Assembly (NCBI RefSeq): GCF_040250305.1
Contig: NZ_CP158190.1
Location: forward strand, 1,148,001-1,212,000
Source: Peribacillus frigoritolerans
Lineage (GTDB): Bacteria; Bacillota; Bacilli; Bacillales; DSM-1321
Reading direction: 5' to 3'
DNA length: 64,000 nt
The notes beneath the pieces are model-generated. The model searched no databases and was not told the origin of the DNA. It was given only the letters and a program-made list of their open reading frames with translations. Both the position numbers and the translations under genes were made by a program. Within the stretch, counting starts at the first letter, position 1, and the number at the start of each line of letters is the position of its first letter. Positions 1 to 9,446 of this stretch are shown here, in pieces.

Positions 1-2
1 CA

Positions 3-347
3 AAAATCAGTGCATTGTTAAGGAGGAATTATACTTATCAAAATGGACATAACTTAAAATTAACGCACCGGAACTTGTCTTTGCATGTAACAAACTCGAC
101 TATCCAATATGAGGAACAGTCCATTGAACTTTCACGTAATGAGTTCATCATTTTGCAATTGATGATGCGCAGAATAGGTAAAATTGTATCAAGAGATGAC
201 TTGATGCAAGCTCTTTGGAATGATGAACAGTTTGTCGATGATAATACACTGACTGTTAATGTAAATCGATTAAGGCGTAAGATCTCTGGAATTGGATTAG
301 AAGACTTTATTGTGACACGTAAAGGAATGGGGTATCTGATTGAATGA
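3..347 (+). CDS. Response regulator, C-terminal part (BceR-like, truncated by window edge)
   Basis: This is the DNA-binding half of an OmpR-family response regulator; the receiver domain lies outside the window. The frame is open to the first base, so the gene starts upstream. The visible part is a winged helix: ELSRNEFIILQLMM at the start, a recognition-helix region around NTLTVNVNRLRRKI, and a wing ending in TRKGMGYLIE. Its stop overlaps the start of the sensor kinase gene by 4 bases (ATGA), which implies translational coupling. Next to a short two-helix kinase and a FtsX-type ABC transporter, it most likely controls a bacitracin/nisin-type resistance pump. The inducer cannot be told from sequence. 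Confidence 0.9.
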   Translation, partial: KISALLRRNYTYQNGHNLKLTHRNLSLHVTNSTIQYEEQSIELSRNEFIILQLMMRRIGKIVSRDDLMQALWNDEQFVDDNTLTVNVNRLRRKISGIGLEDFIVTRKGMGYLIE

Positions 348-1342
348 GGTTCATACAATTTTTAAAACATGAGAAGCCTTATATCTTTTTACTGGTTTTT
401 GTCTTTTGTATGGTTTCTGCAGTCTATCACACTGACCCCAATATGACATGGAACTGGAACACCTTTCTATATGCTGGGGCATTAACTCTTTTCGTATTGA
501 TTATTTTCTTTTTGTACCGGTATCAGCAAAATTTGCGCGCAATCCGAGCCATGGGTGACGAAGATCATGAGAACCTTTCTTTAGAGGCAGCCTCGTTACA
601 GCAGTTGATTGAAGAGAAGGAAAGGGAACAAATAAGGTCTCTCAATCTGATTCATGAGAAACAAAGCGAGTATTACGATTTTATTGTATCGTGGTTTCAT
701 GAAATTAAGACACCCATCTCGGTGCTGCGATTGATGGAGCAGACAGAGATCGATGCCAAGAGCTTTCATGATGAGGTGTCAAGGATAGAGCATTATGTGG
801 ATCAAGCACTTTATTATGCAAAGTTGGATAGCTTCAATCAAGACTATGACATCAAGAATTGTGATTTGGACCAATTGGTTAAAGAGGTCATAAAAACTCA
901 TTCCAAAACATTTATTTCCAAGAAAATCCGCCTGCAGTTACAGATAGAACCAACCACGATCCAAAGTGACCCCAAGTGGCTGCAATTTATCCTTAATCAA
1001 TTAATTTCAAATTGCTTGAAGTATACGGAAGAAGAAGGGGAAATAAAGATTGAGACAGGTTTCGATTTAAAAGAAAAGCAGCTGATCATTAGAGATAATG
1101 GAATTGGTATAGAAAAAACGGATTTACCACGGATATTCAATAGGGGTTTTACAGGATCCAACGGGCGTACCTACACAAAATCCACAGGGATGGGGTTATA
1201 TTTAGCACAGCAGTTATCCAACAAACTTGGCCACTATATCACATGCACCTCTGAAACAGGTTTGTATACGGAATTTGTCATGCACTTTCCCAAAAATGTC
1301 GATCCCTATTTCATTATGCAAAAAAACGCAATGAGACCTTGA
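344..1342 (+). CDS. Intramembrane-sensing histidine kinase, BceS-like
   Basis: This 332-residue sensor kinase has two membrane helices (about residues 13-30 and 41-59) separated by only about ten residues, so it has no real extracellular sensor. That layout is typical of Bce-type kinases, which receive the signal through their partner ABC transporter. The phospho-accepting histidine is H119 in WFHEIKTP, and the ATP-binding domain shows an N box near NQLISNCLKYT and the G1 motif DNGIGI. It starts inside the last codons of the regulator gene. Its stop lies in the loop of a terminator shared with the convergent permease gene. The paired specificity is inferred from context. Confidence 0.92.
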   Translation: MRFIQFLKHEKPYIFLLVFVFCMVSAVYHTDPNMTWNWNTFLYAGALTLFVLIIFFLYRYQQNLRAIRAMGDEDHENLSLEAASLQQLIEEKEREQIRSLNLIHEKQSEYYDFIVSWFHEIKTPISVLRLMEQTEIDAKSFHDEVSRIEHYVDQALYYAKLDSFNQDYDIKNCDLDQLVKEVIKTHSKTFISKKIRLQLQIEPTTIQSDPKWLQFILNQLISNCLKYTEEEGEIKIETGFDLKEKQLIIRDNGIGIEKTDLPRIFNRGFTGSNGRTYTKSTGMGLYLAQQLSNKLGHYITCTSETGLYTEFVMHFPKNVDPYFIMQKNAMRP

Positions 1343-1361
1343 TGAAGGCCATTGCGTTTTT
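1322..1361. terminator. Bidirectional terminator between kinase and permease genes
   Basis: The arms AAAAACGCAATG and CATTGCGTTTTT pair perfectly around a short loop. The A-run and T-run allow termination in both directions. The kinase stop codon sits in the loop. Confidence 0.85.
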
Positions 1362-1364
1362 TTA

Positions 1365-3329
1365 TTAATATTTCTGATTTACGATTTTGTAGTAGAGATT
1401 CGCAGAAGACAGATAAAACAAAACATAAATCACAAAGTATATTGCAAAGATGAACCAGAGCATCGAAGTAAGCTGCGGAAAATCTTGTACAGAATCCAGA
1501 ATATAGTATTTTAAAATGAGCCAGCTGTGCAAAATGCCTAAAACTAGCGGAGGGAAGAAAACAAGGGTAAGTTGTTTACGAATCACACTTTTCAATTCAC
1601 TGTCTGCGGTTCCTATCTTTCGCAGAATGGAATACTGTCTCTGTTCTTCCGTTGCTTCCCGCAATTGTTTAAAGTAAATGACGCTGGCCAATGCAAACAG
1701 GGCAATGACAGCCAGGAAAGCAGCTGCAAATAACATTAAAGATGAACCTTCTATTTGCTTAGAATACACATCGGCAAATGAAGAATAGTACGTGTCGGGC
1801 TTCTTCGTAACAATGGCATGTATATCACTTGATAAAGATTCAGCCTGCTTCTCATTTTCAATTTCATAAATTTCAAAAGGAATCGTTTTGGCTTTGCTTT
1901 TTAAGTTTTGATAAGCCTCATCTGAAATAATCAGGACTGCGGGCTTTAATAACATGGATTGAACAGGGTCGCTGGCCCAGCCTAATAATGCGTAATCTTT
2001 CTTCTCTATTAGTTTTAGAGTGATATCTTCATTTACATTCACTTTAAAACGTGGCAGCTGATCGGAGGGAAAGGATTTTGGGGAATCTGTTCCTTGTGAC
2101 AGAGTTACAGCTTCCATATCTTCTAAATGGATTTCCTCCTGATTTCCACGCAATGAGATGATTTCGTTATATGCTTTTTCTGGAAAAAGAAAAACGTCCT
2201 TTGAAAAATACTCAGGGTTCTCAAAAGCAAGGTCCATGTTTGTATTTGGCTTTCCTACTAAAGCTTCCAAAGTTTTGTGATACTCTATCGAGTGGTCCGA
2301 ATTTTTTATTCTAGCATCAATTTTCTCGTTAGTTTCCTTATCCAATGACTGAAACGCAATATCATTCGGTAAATTCCTGCCGACAGCTTCAAATTGGACC
2401 GCATAATTGATCGAAACGAATCCAATCAAGAAAATAATGGTCGCACTGAACAAAGAGATGAAGGTAAGGTTTAACGTATTCGACCTTATTTGGAAGCGCA
2501 ATGAGGAAATCCACAATACCCGATTGCCTTCATGGAAATTATGCTTCTGGCGAATCTTATGCAGCAGCCAGCCGGAGAACTGACGGAAGAACAAATACGT
2601 TCCGCCGATCATGCCGACTGTGACAGCAATCATGGCAAAAGTTACGTGTTCTTTCCATATGCTTGATTCTTTGCCCTGGCTTATCAGAAAAAATTCCGTT
2701 GCTAATAACACTAATGACAAAGCTGCCATAATGAACGAAGACGGTATCGGTTTTTCCATTTTTTCTTTGGCATGAAACAACTCCACGAGTTGTACGCGAC
2801 TGATCATGAAGAAACTTTGGATACTTGCAATGATCGCTAACAAGAGAAACAGGATGATTGTCGAGCCGATCGCTTGATAAGGAAAATTCAGCGTAATGAC
2901 ATTGTCGTATTGCATTAAGTTCATTAATGCCATACCGAAAAACTTGGACAGCAGACCGCCAAGAAGTATTCCAATTACAAGCGAGAATGATCCAATGAGC
3001 AAATTTTCAAAGAAAACCATTCGTGTAATCTGGCTTTCTTTCATACCTAGAAGCAAATAGAGTCCAAATTCCTTTTTTCTTTGCTTCATAAAGAAAGAGT
3101 TAGCATAAAGAATAAAGAAAATGATAAAGAGGAAGATGACCACTGAGGCAATCGACACACCCGTTTGAAAACTCTCCTTATTATTGAGTACATCCAATAT
3201 ATCCTGGTTATACATTAGTGATGAGAAGGTGAAATGGACCATCACACCAGTAATCATGGCAAACAGATAAATCGTATAAACACGGAAATTGCGCTGAACG
3301 TTCCGGAACGTCATATTCAGTAAGTTCAC
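1365..3329 (-). CDS. BceB-type ABC transporter permease (FtsX family)
   Basis: This 654-residue membrane protein has the arrangement of BceB-like permeases: about ten membrane helices, a short FtsX-like block near residues 50-130, and one large extracellular domain of roughly 200 residues between helices 7 and 8 (about 310-525). Helices near 16-38, 57-77, 106-130, 152-174, 288-308, 526-548, 588-605 and 618-642 are readable. In this family the extracellular domain handles the peptide antibiotic or its lipid II complex and the protein also signals to the partner kinase. It overlaps the ATPase gene by 4 bases. Substrate is unknown. Confidence 0.92.
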   Translation of the reverse strand: MNLLNMTFRNVQRNFRVYTIYLFAMITGVMVHFTFSSLMYNQDILDVLNNKESFQTGVSIASVVIFLFIIFFILYANSFFMKQRKKEFGLYLLLGMKESQITRMVFFENLLIGSFSLVIGILLGGLLSKFFGMALMNLMQYDNVITLNFPYQAIGSTIILFLLLAIIASIQSFFMISRVQLVELFHAKEKMEKPIPSSFIMAALSLVLLATEFFLISQGKESSIWKEHVTFAMIAVTVGMIGGTYLFFRQFSGWLLHKIRQKHNFHEGNRVLWISSLRFQIRSNTLNLTFISLFSATIIFLIGFVSINYAVQFEAVGRNLPNDIAFQSLDKETNEKIDARIKNSDHSIEYHKTLEALVGKPNTNMDLAFENPEYFSKDVFLFPEKAYNEIISLRGNQEEIHLEDMEAVTLSQGTDSPKSFPSDQLPRFKVNVNEDITLKLIEKKDYALLGWASDPVQSMLLKPAVLIISDEAYQNLKSKAKTIPFEIYEIENEKQAESLSSDIHAIVTKKPDTYYSSFADVYSKQIEGSSLMLFAAAFLAVIALFALASVIYFKQLREATEEQRQYSILRKIGTADSELKSVIRKQLTLVFFPPLVLGILHSWLILKYYILDSVQDFPQLTSMLWFIFAIYFVIYVLFYLSSANLYYKIVNQKY

Positions 3330-4072
3330 CTTTGATTCCCTCCCATGGCACTCTGGATGTGAAGGATTCGATCAAAGAAGTCACTTTGACTTTGGTCACC
3401 TTTATAAAGCTCGTTTACGATTCCTCCATCACGCAAGAAGATAACTCGTTTACAGAAGCTTGCTGCATAGGAGTCGTGTGTAATCATAAGAATAGTCGTT
3501 TGAAACGTTTCATTTAAGCTCGATAACTGTTCCAATAATTGTGTTGCTGATCTCGAATCAAGAGCGCCTGTAGGTTCATCTGCAAAGACAATCGCAGGGT
3601 TTGTAATAATGGCGCGCGCAGATGAGGCCCGTTGTTTCTGACCTCCTGAAACTTCTGTAGGGTATTTATCCTGGATTTCTTCAATATTCAATGCCTGAAT
3701 GACTGGTCTCAGCCGTCTTTCCATCTCATCCGTAGAAAATTTCCTTAATGAAAGGGGCAGGAGAATGTTCTCTTTAATCGTTAAAGTATCAAGCAAATTG
3801 TAATCTTGAAAGATGAACCCCATTCGTTCTTGACGAAATGTACGCAATGCTTTTTTGTTTAAATCCAACAGGGCCTGTTCTTCAAGCCAGACCTCCCCGC
3901 CAGAAAATTTATCAATTGTCGAGAGCACATTCATAAGCGTCGTTTTTCCTGAACCGGATGGCCCCATAATAGCCGTAAATTCACCTGAAGTAATGGTAAG
4001 GTCAATATTTTTTAAAACCTGTGCCTTTCCATAGGATTTAGATAAGTTTTTAGTTTGTAATACTTTTTTCAA
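3326..4072 (-). CDS. BceA-type ABC transporter ATPase
   Basis: This cytoplasmic ATPase of about 248 residues energises the adjacent FtsX-type permease. Walker A is GPSGSGKTT, the signature is VSGGQKQR, Walker B is IVFADEPTGALD, and the switch histidine is in MITHD. The frame is open further upstream to 4144, but a strong AGGAGGAG site lies a few bases before a TTG at 4072, so that TTG is taken as the start. This gives LKKVLQTKNLSKSYG, a normal length for the family. Together with the permease it forms a likely antimicrobial-peptide resistance pump. Confidence 0.9.
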   Translation of the reverse strand: MKKVLQTKNLSKSYGKAQVLKNIDLTITSGEFTAIMGPSGSGKTTLMNVLSTIDKFSGGEVWLEEQALLDLNKKALRTFRQERMGFIFQDYNLLDTLTIKENILLPLSLRKFSTDEMERRLRPVIQALNIEEIQDKYPTEVSGGQKQRASSARAIITNPAIVFADEPTGALDSRSATQLLEQLSSLNETFQTTILMITHDSYAASFCKRVIFLRDGGIVNELYKGDQSQSDFFDRILHIQSAMGGNQR

Positions 4073-4145
4073 CGTAAATCTCCTCCTCATGTTACATACT
4101 ATAAAATTCATCCCTTTTCCCACCATAGATGTAACAGGAAGCAAG

Positions 4146-4171
4146 ATTACAATTTTGTCACATTACAATTT
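4146..4171. promoter_or_regulatory. Repeated ATTACAATTT motif upstream of the ABC genes
   Basis: The ten-base word ATTACAATTT occurs twice, 16 bases apart (4146-4155 and 4162-4171), about 75-100 bases upstream of the chosen ABC ATPase start. Bce-type regulators bind repeated or inverted sites in front of their transporter operons, so this is a candidate regulator site. The match to any published consensus was not tested. Confidence 0.3.
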
Positions 4172-4378
4172 GAATATGTAAAATAAAAGTGTGAACAGTG
4201 AATGTAATAAATGGAATTCCCTAAATCAATTATGCATTTTCAGCAACTTGGTAGCAACAAGTTGAAATAAAGAGCGATAAGTGGATATCAGCAAAAGGGG
4301 ATTAAATTGAAAGATAAGGAATAAAAACAAATTTTCTACAGAGAATACTTCTATTAATTACAAGTTAGGAGTGTATAT

Positions 4379-4741
4379 ATGGAACAAACACTTTATGAAA
4401 AAGTCGGCGGGGAAGAAGCGATAGCAAAAGTTGTGGACTATTTTTACTCCGAATTGGTTCTTAAGGATGAGACAGTTAATCATTTTTTTGAAAAAACGGA
4501 TATGGAAAAGCAACGCCGTCATCAAACTAAGTTCATTAGTTTTGCATTAGGCGGTCCAAAACAATATTCTGGACAATCCATGGCAAAAGCTCACCAAGGA
4601 TTGAATCTGCAACCAGACCATTTCAATGCCATTGTAAAACATCTTAACGATGCACTAGCTCACTTTGGAGTGAATGAAGCTGACATAGATACAGCTTTAA
4701 CTAAAGTTGCTACACTAAGAGACGATATCTTGTATAAATGA
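4379..4741 (+). CDS. Group I truncated (2/2) haemoglobin
   Basis: This 120-residue protein has the length and motifs of group I truncated haemoglobins: YEKVGGEEAI at the start, a B10-region tyrosine in DYFYSELV (Tyr23), a glycine pair at FALGGP before the E helix, and the proximal haem histidine at His72 in AKAHQGLNL. These proteins bind O2, NO or CO and are often linked to NO detoxification or O2 sensing. It stands alone after a 300-base AT-rich gap, with a GGAG-type site upstream. It may share conditions with the next gene, a cupredoxin, but they are about 95 bases apart. The ligand role here is inferred. Confidence 0.93.
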   Translation: MEQTLYEKVGGEEAIAKVVDYFYSELVLKDETVNHFFEKTDMEKQRRHQTKFISFALGGPKQYSGQSMAKAHQGLNLQPDHFNAIVKHLNDALAHFGVNEADIDTALTKVATLRDDILYK

Positions 4742-4836
4742 TTGTTATTGAGCTAGCAGCTCCTTTGCAACCAAATTAATAGTAATAATATTTTATGGAT
4801 TAGAAAAAAATAGTGTTAGGGAAGGAGGGATTGCGA

Positions 4837-5220
4837 ATGTCTGTGAAAAAGCGGGTAACAGGATTGGTCGTTGTGCTTGCAATGTTTGTAGTTGTGACAA
4901 CTCTAGGCTCACTCGGCGTATATGCCGAATCCGGTGTTGTAGCTCAGCCTACGGTGAAATCGATTGAGGTCGAGTTGAACGATGATTACTTTAATCCGGA
5001 AGTCATCACTATTCCGAATGGAACAGTCACTACGTTGATATTGAAAAACAAAGGTACAAAAGAACACACCTTCACAGTGGAAAAGCTCGGAATTGACGCC
5101 GAGGTCCAGCCAGGTAAAGAAAAAACCATTACCGTGCAACCGAAACAGCCCGGTACATATGAACTGACATGCCGGTACCATTTCCAGGAAGGAATGGTTG
5201 GGAAAGTAATGGTCAAATAA
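4837..5220 (+). CDS. Secreted cupredoxin-domain protein
   Basis: This 127-residue protein begins with a signal peptide or N-terminal anchor (hydrophobic residues 8-28, followed by VYAES). The rest is one cupredoxin beta-sandwich. A complete type 1 copper site can be read: His77 in KEHTF, Cys112 and His115 in TCRYHF, and Met120 in EGMVG. It resembles the cupredoxin_1 group used as small electron carriers or copper-binding proteins outside the cell. The ATG at 4837 is chosen because it follows GGAAGGAGGG at normal spacing; a GTG at 4813 has no such site. A terminator follows directly. Confidence 0.85.
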   Translation: MSVKKRVTGLVVVLAMFVVVTTLGSLGVYAESGVVAQPTVKSIEVELNDDYFNPEVITIPNGTVTTLILKNKGTKEHTFTVEKLGIDAEVQPGKEKTITVQPKQPGTYELTCRYHFQEGMVGKVMVK

Positions 5221-5223
5221 AAA

Positions 5224-5250
5224 GCAGGGCCAATAAGGCCTTGTTTTTTT
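5224..5250 (+). terminator. Terminator after the cupredoxin gene
   Basis: CAGGGCC pairs with GGCCTTG around AATAA and is followed by seven T residues. It starts four bases after the stop codon. Confidence 0.85.
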
Positions 5251-5408
5251 AATAGGCGATTAAGTTTTAGAGAGATTTTTTATTAAGTATTAAGCTATTT
5301 TTCATTACACAGGAAATTGATGTTTAGATTACTAATAATTGTTCCAACTCCAATAAATGGAAATATAATGTATCGTAACGTATAAACCATTTAGAATGAG
5401 GTGGAAAG

Positions 5409-5963
5409 GTGTATTTTTTTAAACCTATTTCTGATGAGGTTCGTTTATTTCAAATAATATTCAATAAACATAACAAAACGATGAAGCTCATTTTAGGGTC
5501 CATTTTTGCCTGTATTGCTGCTATTCTACAGGCTGCTGCTGGCTTTTTACCAGGTATCGGATATTTTATAAGTCCGCTAGCCACTGCACCTATTCTGTTA
5601 TGTTCCATGTTTTCCATTCCTTTTGGAGTGATGACCTACCTTCTGACAATTATGTTGTTATTCATCCTACAGACAACTGAACTGTTTGTATTTCCTTTTA
5701 CAACAGGATTGTTAGGACTTGGCATAGGGGCATCCTTTTCCTTTTCTAGGAAGAGATTAAGTGTTATTGCTGCTGGTGCAATTCTATTAATGTCAGGAAT
5801 TATGAGTCTACTATTTATTTTTCACTTTCCGGTTTTAGGTCCAGCCGTCTCAGTTTCCTTTTCATTTCTTATAACTGGCTTTATATTTACTTTCATTTAT
5901 AGCTGGTTATGGGTTGAAATTGCTTTAATCATTTTTAAAAGATTAAAAATGATTATAATTTAG
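5409..5963 (+). CDS. Uncharacterised integral membrane protein
   Basis: I do not recognise this 184-residue protein. It is strongly hydrophobic, with about five or six membrane helices (around residues 26-50, 55-75, 76-95, 95-112, 117-137 and 148-176) and a short basic N-terminus. The pattern resembles small substrate-binding (S) components of ECF transporters, but no signature residue supports that. The GTG start at 5409 follows GAGGTGG at close spacing; an internal ATG before KLILG is the alternative. A weak hairpin (AGTGAT/ATCACT) lies right after the stop, before the convergent gene at 6022. Confidence 0.7.
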   Translation: MYFFKPISDEVRLFQIIFNKHNKTMKLILGSIFACIAAILQAAAGFLPGIGYFISPLATAPILLCSMFSIPFGVMTYLLTIMLLFILQTTELFVFPFTTGLLGLGIGASFSFSRKRLSVIAAGAILLMSGIMSLLFIFHFPVLGPAVSVSFSFLITGFIFTFIYSWLWVEIALIIFKRLKMIII

Positions 5964-6021
5964 TGATTCTCCATCACTTAGTTTTAATTTCGATTCATAA
6001 CAGGAATTTTATAGTTATGAT

Positions 6022-7446
6022 TCATGGAACAATTTCAAAAACAGTACCTTGGTTGAAATCAGTCACTTTCATAGAGCCATAAACCCCTAAATATAATCTG
6101 CTTTGATCCAGGTTCGTTCCCAAATTAACATAATAAGCTGATTGAGACCCAAAATCATAATCGGTTTGTATCACACTAAAATCATTTTGTTGACCATTTG
6201 GTCTTACGGTGGTATAAGCTAAAGCCCCTCTTATCTTAGGTTGAGATTCTTTCCGGGCAAGATCGGTAAACACGACGCTTCCTGTTAAACCAGGGATGCT
6301 TTTCCCCATATATGCTTGTACTCCTGTAATTGCAGTTCCTCCAAACTTATCGGGTCTGGTATCTTCATGAAAATAACTTGTTAAAGGCTGAAGACGGCTC
6401 CCTGAAAGTGATACTGCTTCATTGTAATAAGCAATTGTTTTTTCATCCAAATTCCGATTTTCAGTGCAGCCTTTAATAATCGAAGCAGGAAAAGTACCTT
6501 CCCAACCTCTCCAGCCAAAGTTAATAAATCCTTCTTTGTCAGGTTCAGAATTCATGGAATAAGCTTGAATAAGCTGAGTAACCGGTATTGGTTTATACTG
6601 AACGAATGAAAAAATCGACTCGACCAAACGCTGGCCGACATTTCCCGCATATTTAATATACTGATTATAAAATCTTTGAAATGAAATGCCTGGTATATTG
6701 CGCACCCCTTTTGCCATTACCATGAGCGTTTCCTGAATGGGTGTGGGAAGTTCATTGAAACGTGTGACAATGGGTGGATCATTGACGTACATATTCTTAC
6801 CTACATCAATTTCAATTATTTTACCGGCGATTTCCAGATCATCCTGACTTAAGTTAAATGGATCATAGCGTGATCCGCCATCCCCGGTTGTTAAAACAAG
6901 TTTTCCTGTTTCAGGTGAAAAGTTTAAACTATTGAACCCATTATGAGTTGAAAATGGTCGTCTTAAGTTAAGTAATGTCCGTCGTTTTTGGGGTTGACCA
7001 TTCGATTGTAAAATCCATTCTTCAATTGTATCAATATGATCATATTTAGTTTCTCTATTCATCCACCTTAGGTTTAAAGTTTTGGGATCACACGGGTCAG
7101 GCTTAAAAGATTCAGAAAGAGCACCTGGTCCTTGTGTTCCAGCTACTGAATAATGAAGATAAAACAGACCGTTATAATAAAATTCGGGATGAAACGCTAG
7201 GCCTAGCAATCCCCGTTCATCATATCCGCCACCAGATGCACCTAGTTTCAGGATTCGCGGACGAATATCTAAAAAAGTCCTTATATCTCCGTTTCCTATG
7301 TAAAATATCTCTCCTACCTGGGTTGCAATAAATAATCTTTCAATGGAGTCACCTGGAAGTATGGTTGTTTTCAAAACAGTAGGTAAATTTATTTTACTTA
7401 CAATGGGCCGTAAACCAACCTTAACTTTTATCAACTGACTTTGCAC
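6022..7446 (-). CDS. PQQ-type glucose/sorbosone dehydrogenase-like beta-propeller protein
   Basis: This 474-residue protein matches the glucose/sorbosone dehydrogenase (HHIP-like) family. It has LFIATQVGEIFYI near the start, GLLGLAFHPEF, a conserved THNGFNSLNFSP segment, and LTTGDGGS. Family members oxidise sugars with pyrroloquinoline quinone, usually outside the cytoplasm. No signal peptide is visible here, which is odd for the family, so it may be cytoplasmic, exported another way, or spore-associated. It is monocistronic: convergent with the membrane protein gene and divergent from the nucleotidase gene. The cofactor and substrate are inferred from the family only. Confidence 0.8.
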   Translation of the reverse strand: MQSQLIKVKVGLRPIVSKINLPTVLKTTILPGDSIERLFIATQVGEIFYIGNGDIRTFLDIRPRILKLGASGGGYDERGLLGLAFHPEFYYNGLFYLHYSVAGTQGPGALSESFKPDPCDPKTLNLRWMNRETKYDHIDTIEEWILQSNGQPQKRRTLLNLRRPFSTHNGFNSLNFSPETGKLVLTTGDGGSRYDPFNLSQDDLEIAGKIIEIDVGKNMYVNDPPIVTRFNELPTPIQETLMVMAKGVRNIPGISFQRFYNQYIKYAGNVGQRLVESIFSFVQYKPIPVTQLIQAYSMNSEPDKEGFINFGWRGWEGTFPASIIKGCTENRNLDEKTIAYYNEAVSLSGSRLQPLTSYFHEDTRPDKFGGTAITGVQAYMGKSIPGLTGSVVFTDLARKESQPKIRGALAYTTVRPNGQQNDFSVIQTDYDFGSQSAYYVNLGTNLDQSRLYLGVYGSMKVTDFNQGTVFEIVP

Positions 7447-7825
7447 CCCTTCTTATTGTTTTCTTTTTATAAGAATATGATTAGAGCCGTCCATTAGTAC
7501 CAAATTAGGCCGGGGAATCTGAACTAAAGGAGTGCGTTAATTGAACAAAATAAGTGAAATTTTTAAGAATGAGGATAAATTCAAGTACTATCGGTTTAAT
7601 GGGTAGAAAAATTAGAGCCTTTTTAAATAAAACTGTATTTTTTGCTAGTCAAAATCTTAACAGATTTCTAAATGTTAAGCCGTATGAGTATTTTAAAAAG
7701 ATATGCATGTACTTGGTTAACTTAACAATTATTATATGAAATATAACAATAAATCACGGTCCCTTTATACGGATATAAAATTCAAGAGTTATTCTTGATT
7801 TACATCTAGAGGGAGGGATCGGAAA
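7447..7825. other. 379-base divergent intergenic region with a possible gene stub
   Basis: This AT-rich stretch separates two divergent genes and should hold both promoters. A well-placed AAGGAG precedes a TTG at 7541, from which a 21-residue frame (LNKISEIFKNEDKFKYYRFNG) runs to a stop at 7606. It may be a gene stub or a chance frame. I see no other structure. Confidence 0.4.
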
Positions 7826-9415
7826 TTGTCAAAATTTCAGGCCATATCTTCTTTATTCATCTTGGTATTTATCATCATTTTCGTAACTTATAAAATCACA
7901 GCATTCTCATCCAATCATTCCACAACGGATCATTCCACATCCAACCGCTACATCCAACTACAATTATTAGGCGTTAATGATTTTCACGGCCAACTAAACA
8001 AATATCAAATGGTTTCAGGAACCATGGCGGGCGGTGCTGAATACTTGGCTGCCTATTTAAAAAAATATAAACAAGAAAAACCAAATACATTACTCGTTCA
8101 TGCTGGTGATATGGTAGGAGGAAGTCCTCCAATCTCTTCTCAATTTCAAGACGAACCCACGATTGAATTTTTAAACCTCCTGCACTTTGATGTCGGGACA
8201 CCTGGAAATCATGAATTGGACGAAGGCGTATATGAAATGAAACGTCTCATTCATGGAGGATTCAATAAAAAAACAGGTTATTTTCAAGGTGCCAATACTG
8301 CTTACAGTTCTGCAAATATCATCGACAGAAAGTCGGGTACTCCTTTGTTACCACCGTATGTTATTAAACAAATTGACGGAATTAATATTGGATTTATCGG
8401 TGTGGTCACAAAAGAGACCAACCTGTATGTGGCACCTGAAAATCGAAAAGAAGTAGAAATTACGGATGAAGTTTCAGCTATTAACCGAACCGTTAAGCTT
8501 TTAAAGGAAAAAGGGATCAAAGTGATTGTTGTACTGGCACATGATTCAGCTAAATCAGATAAGGCAGGAGCAAATTCCAGTGGAGCTTTAGTGGAGATGG
8601 CTCCAAAAATCGATGATGAGGTCGATGTCATTTTTGCGGGTCACAGCCATGAATATGCCAATACCGTTGCAGCGGGTAAACTGATCGTTCAAGCTTATTC
8701 TAACGGGAAAGCCTTTTCTCAAGTAAATCTTGAAATTGACCCACATACTAAAATTATTGTTAAGAAACAAGCAAAGATAGTTGCCACTTCACATCATCAT
8801 ATAAAACCGGATGAAGAAACGGTTGCTCTTCTAAATAAATATAGAAAAAGATTGGGGAGCAATTTTAATCAGGTAATAGGGGAAATGCCGGAAGAAATCA
8901 GACGAAATCAAGGTGCAAACGGTGAATCCCCATTAGCGAAAATGATTGCAGAATCTGAGCGGGAAGCCATGGGGGTAGATATAGCTTTTGTCCATCAGGG
9001 CGAAATGCGAAAAAGTTTAAAAAAAGGGAAAATCACTGTAGAAGACCTTTATACAAACGTGCCTATGGGTAATAATGTCAGTAAGTTAATTTTAACAGGA
9101 GAGCAGATAAAACTTGCTTTAGAACAGCAGTGGACGAAAGATTATGAAAATAGGTTACAAACGGTTGGTTTAACGTATAATTGGGACCCCGATTCTCCAA
9201 TTGGCAACCGCATTGTTGCGCTGAAAGACATGAAGGGTCAAGAGATTCAGGCAAGCAACGAATATGAAGTAGCGGTTAGTAATTATTTGGCTTCAGGCGG
9301 TGATAACTTCACTGCATTTGAACAAGGTAGACTCGTAGAATCCGGTCCGCAAGTCGTCACTGCACTAATACGCTATATCCAACAGAAGTATCCTCCCCAT
9401 TCATTGAAAGAATGA
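7826..9415 (+). CDS. Secreted bifunctional 5'-nucleotidase / 2',3'-cyclic phosphodiesterase family protein
   Basis: This 529-residue enzyme is a metallophosphoesterase with a C-terminal 5'-nucleotidase domain. An N-terminal hydrophobic segment (about residues 8-26) acts as signal or anchor, placing it outside the membrane. Metal-site motifs are in order: VNDFHGQ, HAGDMVGG, TPGNHELDEG, LAHDS and AGHSHE. The C-terminal domain has the usual substrate loop and an ASGGDNFTAF segment near the end. It should strip phosphate from extracellular nucleotides. The TTG start at 7826 is supported by GGGAGGG seven bases upstream. Genes on both sides are unrelated. Confidence 0.9.
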   Translation: MSKFQAISSLFILVFIIIFVTYKITAFSSNHSTTDHSTSNRYIQLQLLGVNDFHGQLNKYQMVSGTMAGGAEYLAAYLKKYKQEKPNTLLVHAGDMVGGSPPISSQFQDEPTIEFLNLLHFDVGTPGNHELDEGVYEMKRLIHGGFNKKTGYFQGANTAYSSANIIDRKSGTPLLPPYVIKQIDGINIGFIGVVTKETNLYVAPENRKEVEITDEVSAINRTVKLLKEKGIKVIVVLAHDSAKSDKAGANSSGALVEMAPKIDDEVDVIFAGHSHEYANTVAAGKLIVQAYSNGKAFSQVNLEIDPHTKIIVKKQAKIVATSHHHIKPDEETVALLNKYRKRLGSNFNQVIGEMPEEIRRNQGANGESPLAKMIAESEREAMGVDIAFVHQGEMRKSLKKGKITVEDLYTNVPMGNNVSKLILTGEQIKLALEQQWTKDYENRLQTVGLTYNWDPDSPIGNRIVALKDMKGQEIQASNEYEVAVSNYLASGGDNFTAFEQGRLVESGPQVVTALIRYIQQKYPPHSLKE

Positions 9416-9446
9416 AGGGGAAAATACAAGGATTTGCATAAGTAAG

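Noticed and set aside
7554..7739. 61-residue frame in the 7.45-7.8 kb gap
   Set aside because: No ribosome site and no recognisable motif; a better-placed but very short frame starts at 7541.
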